From Siphonodentalium dalli (taxonomy: Eukaryota > Mollusca > Scaphopoda > Gadilida > Siphonodentaliidae), in the NCBI GenBank assembly GCA_032622095.1, contig CP136063.1, positions 177,051,956 through 177,115,955 on the forward strand: a stretch of DNA of 64,000 nucleotides. The letters are read 5' to 3'. This document shows positions 55,479-64,000 of this stretch, piece by piece. The translations under genes were made by a program, and so were the position numbers. Every line of letters begins with the position of its first letter. Position 1 is the stretch's first letter. A model generated the notes under the pieces. The model was not told the DNA's origin and did no database searches. It saw only the letters and a list, made by a program, of their open reading frames with translations.

Positions 55479-56338
55479 CGCTGCTTTTGACTTCCTCCCG
55501 GGCGCCAAAAACTCACCGCACGTATCGCACCGCCATACGGGCTTATCTCGATTTCGCACACCAGCATCACTTGGCCGTTTCCTGGCCGCTCCCGGAACAC
55601 GCTATCGTCGGGTTTATCGCGGGGCTTCATCGCTCCCAGCATTCTGCTTCAACCATTTCCACCTACCTGGCTGCCATCGGTCGGCAGCATCGACTCCGGG
55701 GTATGCGAGATCCCACTTCGACTTACCTCATTCGCCAACTATTGACCGGGGTCCGTCGCTTGACGCCTTCATCATCTCGTCCTGCTCCAGTGACAATACC
55801 TTTGCTGCGCACCTTGCTCCGCGTGCTTCCTCGCATATGCTCGTCGCCACATGAGGTCGCTTTGTTTACGTCTGCCTTTACGATGGCCTTTTTTGGACTG
55901 TTCCGCGTGGGGGAACTGGCCGACTTTGGACATGCTATATTTCTTCGCGATGTCTCGTTGTGCGGCTCCGCCATTGACGTTTGGCTCCGGCATTCTAAAA
56001 CGAACCAATGTGGTCCTCCCGCTCATATTCGCATTCCGTGCCTGCCGACTGATCCACATATCTGCCCGCTGCGTGCGGCCACCACATTTCTTGCCATTCG
56101 CGGCTCCCGGTCGGGACTGTTCCTTTCTCACCAGGCTCAGACCCCGCTCACAGTTTCGGGCCGTGCTCCATCAGGCTTTGCGTACGTCCGGCTCTCGACA
56201 ATATATCACGCCGCATTCATTTCGTTGGGTGGTGCTACCTATCTGGCGGATCTGGGCACCCCTTACCATGCCATCCAACACCGGGGTCGTTGGCGGTCTG
56301 ATGTTTGTCGTCGATACATCCACTCAACATCTGCTTAG
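55451..56338 (+). CDS. Ngaro ORF3: tyrosine recombinase, catalytic HxxR out of frame
   Basis: Integrates the circular DNA copy. 295 residues from a nominal GTG; there is no ATG until residue 85, so translation probably depends on ORF2 by frameshift or reinitiation. The N-terminal core-binding part (about 1-110) includes KTHRTYRTAIRAYLDF and SASTISTYLAAIGRQH. Catalytic domain: Arg 152 in FFGLFRVGEL, HSKTNQ lysine segment, Trp 281 in HRGRWRSD, and nucleophile Tyr 289 in RRYIHS. Residues about 234-259 read in the wrong frame: the expected box with HxxR is encoded in the +1 neighbouring frame (HSFR at 56214-56225, preceded by a QFRAVLHQALRTSG-like helix), while GGATYLADLG returns in this frame. 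Two compensating indels, near 56150 and 56226, explain this. The product should be inactive unless these are sequencing errors. Confidence 0.85.
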   Translation: MPVDLRRHVTLLLTSSRAPKTHRTYRTAIRAYLDFAHQHHLAVSWPLPEHAIVGFIAGLHRSQHSASTISTYLAAIGRQHRLRGMRDPTSTYLIRQLLTGVRRLTPSSSRPAPVTIPLLRTLLRVLPRICSSPHEVALFTSAFTMAFFGLFRVGELADFGHAIFLRDVSLCGSAIDVWLRHSKTNQCGPPAHIRIPCLPTDPHICPLRAATTFLAIRGSRSGLFLSHQAQTPLTVSGRAPSGFAYVRLSTIYHAAFISLGGATYLADLGTPYHAIQHRGRWRSDVCRRYIHSTSA

Positions 56339-56951
56339 TCTCGTTTCAGTAGCCATTATCTGGGTCTTGGGTTCGTCCCACGTCTACTGGGCTCACCAGC
56401 GTGCTGTGCGGCGTCCTGTTGGCCAACATCTCCAGCTGTCCAGCCGCGGCGCTTCTGTTAGATGGATCGGCACTCGTGGGATGCTCTGGAGCGATTTCCA
56501 CGCCACGTTCGACCGGGAGCTCGCCGCTTGTCCGCAGTCTCGGCATCCTACCCACATCATCATCCAGCTTGGTTCTAACGACATCACAGCCGGTGGGTAC
56601 CGTGACTTGCGTGCCAGTGTTAAGCGGGAACTTTCTTATGTGCAGGAAACTTTGCCTGACTGCACCCTTATTTGGTCACACGTGTTCCCGCGCCGCTATT
56701 GGCACAACGCCCATCGCCCGAGTATTGGTGCTCGCCAGCGCCGGGACTTTAACCAACGCATGTTGGGCTTCGTCTTGCATCACGGGGGTCGTGGCATCAA
56801 GCACCCAGACATTTGCGCTTCTGATAAGGGCATGTATCGTTCAGATGGGATCCATCTCTCCCCCGTCGGCAACGATATCTATCTGAATAGTCTCCAGGGC
56901 GCCCTGGAGACCTTCCTGGCATCTGACACTATGGTTTTCCCGGTGGTTTAA
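56301..56951 (+). CDS. Ngaro ORF4: SGNH/GDSL-type hydrolase
   Basis: Predicted esterase-type hydrolase; SGNH ORFs are known from some Ngaro-type elements, role unproven. ATG 56301 (or 56268) overlaps the recombinase end in another frame and gives 216 residues. Four SGNH blocks in order: VLGSSHVYW (block I, Ser in GSSH at 56370-56381), WIGTRGMLW (block II Gly), IIQLGSNDI (block III Asn, 56571-56582), SDGIHLSPVGNDIY (block V Asp and His, 56844-56855). So the full Ser-Gly-Asn-His set is present. The frame is also open upstream to 55851, but that part overlaps the recombinase and has no independent sense apart from the displaced recombinase segment. Confidence 0.87.
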   Translation: MFVVDTSTQHLLSLVSVAIIWVLGSSHVYWAHQRAVRRPVGQHLQLSSRGASVRWIGTRGMLWSDFHATFDRELAACPQSRHPTHIIIQLGSNDITAGGYRDLRASVKRELSYVQETLPDCTLIWSHVFPRRYWHNAHRPSIGARQRRDFNQRMLGFVLHHGGRGIKHPDICASDKGMYRSDGIHLSPVGNDIYLNSLQGALETFLASDTMVFPVV

Positions 56952-57185
56952 CTGTTTCATTGATGTATTTGGGCATGGAGCTCCTGGTTTGGGGGAGTGC
57001 TGCGCACTCTATGGCGGTCCTGCAGATAGTGGTAGTGGTAGTGTCGCCATAGCGTTATAACCTGTCTGGTAACTTTGATGGGTGGCTTATCAATAGTAGC
57101 TTAGTATGTTTATGACTGCGCAGTCATCTTATGCTTATTTGAGAGTGCTCTCGATCTGTAGCCTGAGTGTAATATTCCAGGCCTT

Positions 57186-57587
57186 TGCTTAGCCATAGGG
57201 AGTTGGGCTGTCCAGTGGTCTCTACTGCCATTCCTGCGTCGCACTCGTTGGGCTTCTCCCTGGTGGCCGTGTGTGCTTATTGCTTAGGGCGCCTCATAGC
57301 AATTCTTGGGCGCCGGCTCCGAATCGTACCTTAGCTCGTCGGGCCATGCTCGTGCCTGCGCTGTACAGCAGTATTTCTTCAGCGTTCTCTGCTTCGGCTT
57401 CTCGTCAGAGCGAAGGCTCTGCTTAATTGGTTTTCCATGCGTATGGGCTATCTGCAGGACAAGCTTATAATTTCATTAAAGCTGAGATCATAACCCACTC
57501 ATGTGTTGTCATTTAAATATTCCATGCAGTAGTGGCAGGGCTGTCACTGGTGGGGGTAGTGTCTCTTGGATCTGAGTGATCACATAA
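57186..57587 (+). repeat. Split direct repeat B1
   Basis: Starts TGCTTAGCCATAGGGAGTTG and ends GAGTGATCACATAA. Identical to B2. Contains ATTAAA (57475) as a candidate poly(A) signal and a GAAGC/GCTTC-rich stem (57389-57422). Confidence 0.95.
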
Positions 57588-57783
57588 TGCACCCAGGGCC
57601 GATAAGGTTCGGGGTGATTTATGTGGTTCTTTGATCCTGTCATCCGGCAGACATTCCGGTTTTTCGGTACGATCCGTTCCGTATCGGCCGAACTTAAAGT
57701 CCGCATTTTACATCCGCCCGGAATGCTGCCTCCTTCCGGTAACTGAGAAAGCAATTCACTTTTGAATTATACGCATCGCGCTC
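57588..57783 (+). repeat. Split direct repeat A2
   Basis: Identical to A1 over 196 bases and directly abuts B1, forming the B1-A2 junction that mirrors the circle junction in YR retroelements. Confidence 0.95.
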
Positions 57784-58012
57784 CCTCCCTCCCCCCCTTG
57801 GAGCTCCATGCCCCGCTTTGTTCGGCGTCCCGAGTGGCACGCCATATTCATTGTTCTGTGATGCCTGTTTTGTTTTGGGCCTAGGGCCCTGTGTATTTGC
57901 ATCTCGTTGCTGCTGTTTGTTTTCCCTTTCAGGTGCTGTGTCATCAGTGCCATTGATCCAGCTTTGGTGCGTCCTGCAGGGGTAACTTTGGTGTTGCCCG
58001 CCCATACCACGG

Positions 58013-58414
58013 TGCTTAGCCATAGGGAGTTGGGCTGTCCAGTGGTCTCTACTGCCATTCCTGCGTCGCACTCGTTGGGCTTCTCCCTGGTGGCCGTGTG
58101 TGCTTATTGCTTAGGGCGCCTCATAGCAATTCTTGGGCGCCGGCTCCGAATCGTACCTTAGCTCGTCGGGCCATGCTCGTGCCTGCGCTGTACAGCAGTA
58201 TTTCTTCAGCGTTCTCTGCTTCGGCTTCTCGTCAGAGCGAAGGCTCTGCTTAATTGGTTTTCCATGCGTATGGGCTATCTGCAGGACAAGCTTATAATTT
58301 CATTAAAGCTGAGATCATAACCCACTCATGTGTTGTCATTTAAATATTCCATGCAGTAGTGGCAGGGCTGTCACTGGTGGGGGTAGTGTCTCTTGGATCT
58401 GAGTGATCACATAA
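58013..58414 (+). repeat. Split direct repeat B2 and 3' end of element
   Basis: Identical to B1 over 402 bases, ending CACATAA before the flank CATGCAACATATC. The 229 bases between A2 and B2 (57784-58012) are unique and C/T-rich at the start. Confidence 0.95.
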
Positions 58415-58519
58415 CATGCAACATATCATCATTGGTGAGTTATAAATAATAAAAAATGTGTGACTGTCCCAATGCCCCCCTCCCCGTGTTTTTAAAACAC
58501 TAAGATGTTTCACATAAAT

Positions 58520-59180
58520 AATAAAATAACAGATTCCCATTGCAGGTGCACAATCCTAACGGTTAACCCCTCTAACCCTAATCATAAACTTATTGACCGG
58601 AAAATGTAGGAATAAAAGCTCGGACAAAATTATGCATGTTGCGAAAATGTTCTAAGTCTAAAAAGGGGGAATAACGCCTCAAAAAAAGTCGGATAGACAT
58701 CATAATCGCAGGTGCACAGGTTCCCATGGTACTAAATATCTGTGCCAAGTTTCCAAAACATTGACCTAAAAATCTAGGAATAAAAGCTCAGACAAAATTA
58801 TGCATGTTGCAAAAAAATTTCTAAGTTGAAAAAGGGCGAAAACTCCACCAGAAAATGTCGGACATATGTAATAATCACAGGTGCACCGACTCCCATGGTA
58901 CTAAATAACTATGCCAAGTTTTAAAACAATTGACCGACAAAATTATGCATGTTGCAAAAAAAATTCTAAGTAGAAAAAGAGGGATAACTCCACCAAAAAA
59001 GGACTGACAGACGTCATAATCGCAGGTGTACAGGTTCCCATGGTGGTTGATGTCTGTGCCAAGTTTCGTGGAAAATTATTAAAATACAACTGAGAAAAAC
59101 TCCAGACAAATTTGTGTCCATGGACGGACGGCTAAGCTGATTCCAGTATACCGCCCCCACAACTTTGTTGCACGGGGTAT
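58520..59180 (+). repeat. Tandem array, about 175-bp units
   Basis: Three to four units: GACAAAATTATGCATGTTGC, TTCTAAGT..AAAAAG(G/A)G, ATAATC(G/A)CAGGTGCAC and TTCCCATGGTACTAAATA. The end carries CCAGTATACCGCCCCCACAA with CTTTGTTGC, a terminus-like sequence. No ORF of note. Confidence 0.75.
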
Positions 59181-59454
59181 AAAAATAAGAACAAAGTCAA
59201 AAAAGTTAAAGTCAAATGTGAGATAAATAGACTTATTCATATATATATATACCATGTTCATAATGGTGTATATACCATGAATGTCATTTTGTTATTGCTG
59301 AATTAGAAAATAATTATTGTTGCCTCTATGAAACAAAAAAGAAATTATATGGAATAAATGGATTAAATCTTCATTATCAAACAAGATGGTCTTTCAGGTG
59401 ACATTGTTTGTTCGGAACATGTTATTTCATATACAATAAGCATAAATCTTACTT

Positions 59455-59650
59455 ATCTTAAAAGGGACCAAGGCACTCGCAGTGGGTAAATGTGTAAAAA
59501 ATATGTCTGTAAAAAAATGACCACTAAGAAGAACATGGAAAAACCGATAAACTGTTGTTATATATTCATTATTGATATAGTTCTCCAATAATGAAATTTC
59601 ACGTGTTGAAACCATTGTTATGTAAACAAAACTGTTACAGTGATTTTGTT
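59455..59650 (+). repeat. Diverged dispersed repeat, copy 2
   Basis: Matches 51955-52150 in order (CAGTGGGTAAATGTG, AACATGGAAAAAC, TTGAAACCATTGTTATGTAA). The two copies flank the Ngaro element at some distance but are too diverged to be related to its insertion. Confidence 0.6.
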
Positions 59651-59709
59651 AACAAACTTCGCTAATCGTGTAGTTGGTTAAATATTTTAGTCTTAATAGA
59701 TTTTCAGAA

Positions 59710-61160
59710 TATTTTTTATACGGCCTTTGTGAAAAAAGGTCGTATTATGTAATCAGTCTGTCCATCCGTCTGTCTGTCGAGCCGTACGTCCGTTAACATT
59801 TTTGGTTTCTGATCGATAACTCCAGTTTGGATTATTTGATCTGAACCAAAGTTGGTATGTGTATTTCCCAGCTAAAACTACAGGCCTAGTTCGAATATGG
59901 GGTTCCGTCCAATTATTTTTACATGAGTTACGGCCCTATTCCGACTTAGAATTTGACCATCTGTTAACATTTTTGGTTTCCGACCGATAACTCCAGTTTG
60001 GATTATTTGATCTGAACCAAAGTTGGTATGTGTATTTCCCAGGTAACGATACAGGCCAAGTTCGAATATGGGTTCCGTCCAGTTATTTTAATGTGAGTTA
60101 CAGCCATTTTTCGACTTAGAATTTGACCAATTTCATAACATTTCGGTTTCTGCCTGATAACTCCAGTTTTGATTATTTGATCTGAACCAAAGCTGGTATG
60201 TGTATTTCCCGGCTAAAACTACAGGCCAAGTTCGAATATAGGTTCTGTCTAATTATTTTCACATGAGTTACAGCCATTTCGGGTTCGGAGGACTATTATA
60301 ATCAGCACGTCCGTGCGTGCGTCCGAGGTTTCCGGATGATAACTTTAGTTAGAGTGAACCAAATTAAATTTGGTATGTGGGTATACTAGCAGAAAAGACA
60401 GGTCAAGTTAGAATTCTGGTTCCGTCCGCCAATTTTCACCAGAGTTATGCCCCTTTTTATACGCCCGTTTGAAAAAACGGCCGTATTATAGTATTGGTCT
60501 GTCCGTCCGTCCGTCCGGGCGTCCGTTAACCTGGTTTCCGGATGATAACTTTAGTTAGAGTGAACCAAATTTAATAAAATTTAGCCGAAAAGTAAGTTCA
60601 AGTTCGAATTTGGGTTCCGCCCAACTATTTTCACCGGAGTTATGCCACTTATTTGACGTTTTTTTACTTAGAAAATCCTTGAAATTTGTTGTCCGGATGA
60701 TAACTTTAGTATAGTTTATCGGAATGAATCCAAATTTGGTATATTACTTTCTCCCACCAAAACACAGGTCAAGTTCGAACTTGGGTTCTGTCCGACCATT
60801 TTTGGCAGAGTTATGCCCCTTTTTCGACTCAGAAAATTCAGTTTTTAATGTTTTTTGGTTTCCGGATGATAACTCGATTTTGGAATGTTTATACGCAAAA
60901 CCCTTTTTTTGGATTACATATATCGAAATACAGCTCAAGTCAGAATTTCGTTTTAATCCGATAATTTTTGCGAGAGTTATGGCCCCTTTTTTTTTTCATG
61001 TAATTTGACTTTAGAAAATCCCTGAAATTTGTTGTCCGGATGATAACTTTAGTTAGAGTTATGGGCCTTTTTTGTCCGTGACCCGACATATAAAACCCCA
61101 AAAGTTGGTGTCCGGATGATAACTTTAGTAGAGTTAATCAGATATATTTACACACTAAGT
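59710..61160 (+). repeat. Tandem and dispersed GTCC-header repeats
   Basis: Header with GTCTGTCCATCCGTCTGTCT (59755-59800). Three tandem units of about 170 bp follow (59800-60290; GATAACTCCAGTTTGGATTA, GAACCAAAGTTGGTATGTGT, TACAGGCCAAGTTCGAATAT, GAGTTACAGCC). Then several units of a related type (60300-61130) start TTTCCGGATGATAACTTTAG. A second header lies at 60500-60530. AT-rich, non-coding. Confidence 0.75.
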
Positions 61161-61400
61161 GTTGTCATTACTAAATCCAGCATTCTGATTGGTCGGCGCC
61201 CACGTGGCTAGTTGCAGTTATTTCTCGGTGAATGCGTAACGCCTCATAACACCAAGCTAATAACACCATCGATACGTCATTAGGTTTGGAACGACGAACG
61301 CGTAATGCTTTGGGCGCATTTTGACTCGCGCAGGATTGACTTAATACATCATCGGGTTTCAACATGAAGAGAAATTGTTCCTATTAACTTTTGCCAAGGG
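61160..61400. other. Less repetitive segment, no gene
   Basis: Moderately GC-rich stretch (CGCGTAATGCTTTGGGCGCA) with no convincing reading frame. Possibly part of a dispersed repeat not otherwise present here. Confidence 0.3.
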
Positions 61401-61495
61401 TGCTATTGGGTATTTTGGGCTGATCTTGTCACGATACACTTTTCAATTTAAATATATTTACAAAAGCGGCTTTTTCGCTAAATGTATATAAATAT

Positions 61496-61653
61496 AAGGA
61501 TTAACTGTCATGTGGACTATTTTTATGGAGATGTAACGGTGAGGTAAGTGGACATAACTTGTATGTAAAACCCTTTGGGTTTTACACAAGTTATGTCCAC
61601 TTACCTCACCGTTACATCTCCATAAAAACAGTCCACATGACAGTTAATCCTTA
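61496..61653. repeat. Snapback palindrome, about 73-bp arms
   Basis: AAGGATTAACTGTCATGTGG, GGAGATGTAACGGTGAGGTA and GTGGACATAACTTG are mirrored after a four-base centre (CCC-TTTG-GGG region at 61571-61580), with very few mismatches. A small MITE or a replication-derived palindrome inside the GTCC-type repeat. Confidence 0.88.
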
Positions 61654-61860
61654 TTTAAACCAAATTTGGTATGTGTCTTTCTCCCAGCAAAACACAGGTC
61701 AAGTTCGAATTCGGGTTCCGCCCGCCAATTTTCACCAGAATTTTTGCCAATTTGAGGTTTCCAGATGATAACTTTAGTAAATGTGTACTGAATGAAATTA
61801 AATTTGGTATGTAGGTTTACTAGCACTAAAGACAGGTTTTTATGCGCAAACAACGGTCGT
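61654..61860 (+). repeat. Continuation of TTTCCGGATGATAACTTTAG-type repeat
   Basis: CAAATTTGGTATGTGTCTTT and ACACAGGTCAAGTTCGAATT resume the 60300-61130 repeat after the palindrome. Confidence 0.55.
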
Positions 61861-62215
61861 ATCAAGCCGACGCTTAGAGGCGGGCATGAGGTCTACCGAC
61901 CTTTTATTCGACTTAGAATTTGACCGCATTTTGGCATTGAAATTAGGGGTATATCAGATATTATTCAAATGTAAGCCAAAATTATTATTTTATTTTGCGG
62001 TAGTACAATTCGAAATAGCTAAAGGGCGTATTTTGCCACGCCCTAGCGATGCTCCTGTTTTATCTTTTGATCGTTTTCAATGTTTACCATCAAGTTTTGA
62101 TTAAACTTTGGTATCTTATTTAGGTATTGGACTAATTGGACTTTTATCAGTAATTCCACTGTTCACATAACAATATTATGATATGCAAAATCTCAATATT
62201 GGAGAGTTATTAATT

Positions 62216-63399
62216 TTTTATGCTTATCCATACCATAGTATGGTAAACATAGTGTCGACATCCAGACCACTCGTCGTTGGTTGTCCGTCTGTCCATCCAT
62301 TCGTCTGTCTAGCCATCTGTCTGTCCATAGACATGTTACGCATGGTGCGATAACTCAAACATCTGATAGGAACCAAATTTTGTATATGAATTTCTCAGCC
62401 CAAAAGATAGATCAAGTTCGAATATCTGACTATTTTTAACTGAGTTATGGCCCTTTTCTTTTTAAATATTCACTCTTAAAAAAAAGAAGAAGATTGAATT
62501 CCTTGCCCAATTTAACAAGAAAAAAAAACAAATTTTTTTAATTTAATTTAGATTTAAGTCCTTCCTCAGTTTAATTTTTTTTTTTTTTTTTAAGTTTAAA
62601 TAACAAAATTTGAAAAACTAACACCATGATAACTCCCGCCAAGGGTATCCTGAGTCACCACACCAAATTTGGTTTAGATCGGTCCAAAATCTTGTGTTAT
62701 GTATTGGTAAATTTGTTTGGAGCGATATTAAACCCAATACACCAATTCCATCCCATGGCTTTGGACTACTTGGGTATTAATGGGCTATATCATTTTCTGA
62801 TGTCTCTTATTCCAATGTGCAGATAAAGAAAGCTATTGTATCTAACTTTTAAACATGTTTCAACAATACACATTAACAATAGACTGGAAAATCTTGGATG
62901 CATTGCACAGCTGAGTATATCACCCTACAGATGGTCTGAGGACATTATAAATGTTAGAGGTTTAATAGAGATGCCAATGTTCAGCATAAACAATGCCAGT
63001 GATCAGTTGACAGCTCTGCTATATAATTGATATTAATGGGTCAGCAGTGAGGTGGGCTTATCTTGATGGCTGTGTTGTTGGTAGAATTTGATACATTATC
63101 ATTGTAAACTTAAATTGGACTCTATTAACCCAAGTATTCCATGTCCGGGTCACCTTTTTACATTTAATCCAAGGCTGTGCTGGTGCAGCATTACAGATCC
63201 TGTGCCAGTGCATTCTCTTAGATATGCGAGTGACCCATAAATTCCAATAATTTGTGTTATGTACATTTGTCTATAGTAGTACATAACAGTATACTCTATA
63301 ATTCAACATCAAAACTCTCATTTTTGATTCAGATCATAGTAATTTACTATCGTCAAGGGATGGGTTAAACATCTGTCGATTGTGATCGGCCTCTTGTTT
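62216..63399 (+). repeat. Dispersed GTCC-header repeat, copy 2
   Basis: Direct-orientation relative of 35741-37035, from CATACCATAGTATGGTAAAC to GATTGTGATCGGCCTC, including CTATATAATTGATATTAATG then GGTCAG and AATAATTTGTGTTATGTACA. Non-coding. Confidence 0.75.
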
Positions 63400-63552
63400 C
63401 ATGTACAGTCTTGAGTCCCTTTAAGGTTTCTTAAAAATTTGCATCTTTATATAGAGGTTGAAGATGATTAAACAGGTATATATGCCCAGCATATTTTTTC
63501 TAATTGGGTGAAGTATTTCTTGGTATTACGTTTATAGGACAGGTCCATTTAA

Positions 63553-63706
63553 GAAACAACTCTTGTTTTGATTATGTTTATGCTGTTATAACGAAAAAGT
63601 TTTGAAGACAACTCGTATATAATACATGTAGTGCATTATAGTAATTTTTTCTTCAAAACTTTCAGTTATAACTCATAAACAATCAAAACAAGAGTTATTT
63701 CTTTTT
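63553..63706. repeat. Imperfect inverted repeat, about 52-bp arms
   Basis: AACAACTCTTGTTTTGATTA, TGTTTATGCTGTTATAACG and AAAAGTTTTGAAG (63556-63608) are mirrored at 63649-63703, with a 40-base AT-rich loop. Probably a small MITE. Confidence 0.7.
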
Positions 63707-64000
63707 AATTTAGATCCAGTGTTGGTTAAAAGTGTCTAATTTTCCCCCCAATATATTCCTTAAAATTAGATAAGTTCATTGCGAGCGACAATTATGTCAT
63801 TTTCATCAGTCAGTCAATTGAAATCATCAAAGCAGGTATCTTTCCAAACATGTGTGGGACTGCTGTTCGAGCACCTATACTCTCTGGATGAGAGACCGAC
63901 ACTGATTTAGTTATCAATGTAAAACATTAATGGCTAATTAAGTGACAACCAATTGTTTTACAGTATTCCTTGAATTGACATCTTAAAGTGATTTGAAACA
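63707..64000. other. Window end, nothing recognised
   Basis: No repeat partner or exon seen in this last stretch. Confidence 0.3.

Larger units (their letters stand above)
52231..58414 (+). mobile_element. Complete Ngaro-type YR retrotransposon
   Basis: Tyrosine-recombinase retrotransposon of 6184 bp. Split direct repeats: A1 52231-52426 equals A2 57588-57783 (196 bp); B1 57186-57587 equals B2 58013-58414 (402 bp). I see no mismatch in either pair. The order A1, ORFs, B1, A2, unique 229 bp, B2 is that of Ngaro/PAT-type elements; DIRS1 types have inverted ends. Four overlapping ORFs: gag-like, RT-RNase H, tyrosine recombinase, SGNH hydrolase. There is no target duplication; TAA precedes A1, ends B1 and ends B2, consistent with integration of a circle by site-specific recombination. 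GC-rich relative to its flanks. Confidence 0.95.

Noticed and set aside
55851-56300. Upstream part of the 366-codon frame as an extended SGNH protein
   Set aside because: It overlaps the recombinase out of frame; only the displaced recombinase block has meaning there. The SGNH domain starts after 56301.

Overview
This is a eukaryotic, AT-rich, repeat-dense window, most likely from a marine invertebrate. A mollusc or other lophotrochozoan is my best guess, judged only from the style of repeats: GTCC-rich headers, long AT-rich MITEs, tRNA-headed SINEs and a Ngaro-type retrotransposon. There are no bacterial operons, rRNA or CRISPR. I recognise one host gene: MRPS14 (mitoribosomal protein uS14m) on the + strand. 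Exons 2 (41784-41975) and 3 (50427-50612) are clear, and a good exon 1 candidate lies at 16210-16263. If that exon is right, the gene covers about 34 kb for a protein of about 143 residues, and its introns hold most of the repeats in the middle of the window. A possible P-loop exon lies at the left edge (298-401), between the arms of a long inverted repeat.

Layout. 0-2 kb: inverted repeat plus possible exons. 4.4-10.6 kb: a GTCC-type repeat, then a chain of head-to-tail short elements with shared ends and internal 115-130 bp tandem units. 10.7-13.9 kb: a tRNA-derived SINE split by a foldback element made of arrays of an ACTTAAGT-centred palindrome, with a 6-bp target duplication, itself hit by two TTAA-flanked MITEs. 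15-18.4 kb: two 5'-truncated non-LTR retrotransposons (minus strand) around MRPS14 exon 1. 19-26.7 kb: intronic MITEs and diverged tandem repeats. 26.7-29.2 kb: two arrays of a TCTCGAGATCTCGACAT palindrome flanking an unidentified ORF and a striking array of short hairpins. 29.3-34.8 kb: a nest of broken non-LTR elements with a Mutator-like foldback inserted in an RNase H frame, then a G-run/C-run tandem array and an RT pseudogene. 35.7-41.7 kb: more repeats, another RT remnant and palindromic MITEs. 42.4-49.1 kb: a giant inverted repeat (arms about 1.8 kb) inside MRPS14 intron 2, holding a degraded Ty3/Gypsy-like gag-protease piece. 50.6-51.1 kb: a 91-bp tandem repeat in the presumed MRPS14 3' UTR.

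52231-58414 is a complete Ngaro-type tyrosine-recombinase retrotransposon with perfect split direct repeats (A1, B1-A2-B2; 196 and 402 bp) and four overlapping ORFs: a gag-like zinc-finger protein, RT-RNase H, tyrosine recombinase and SGNH hydrolase. It looks recently inserted, but the recombinase carries an out-of-frame segment of about 25 codons that removes the catalytic HxxR motif. The same DNA encodes HSFR in the neighbouring frame. 58.5-64 kb holds tandem and dispersed repeats, including a second copy of the 35.7 kb repeat and two perfect-style palindromes.

All identifications are by eye from translated motifs and repeat comparison. Family names for the MITEs rest only on target-site duplications and termini.
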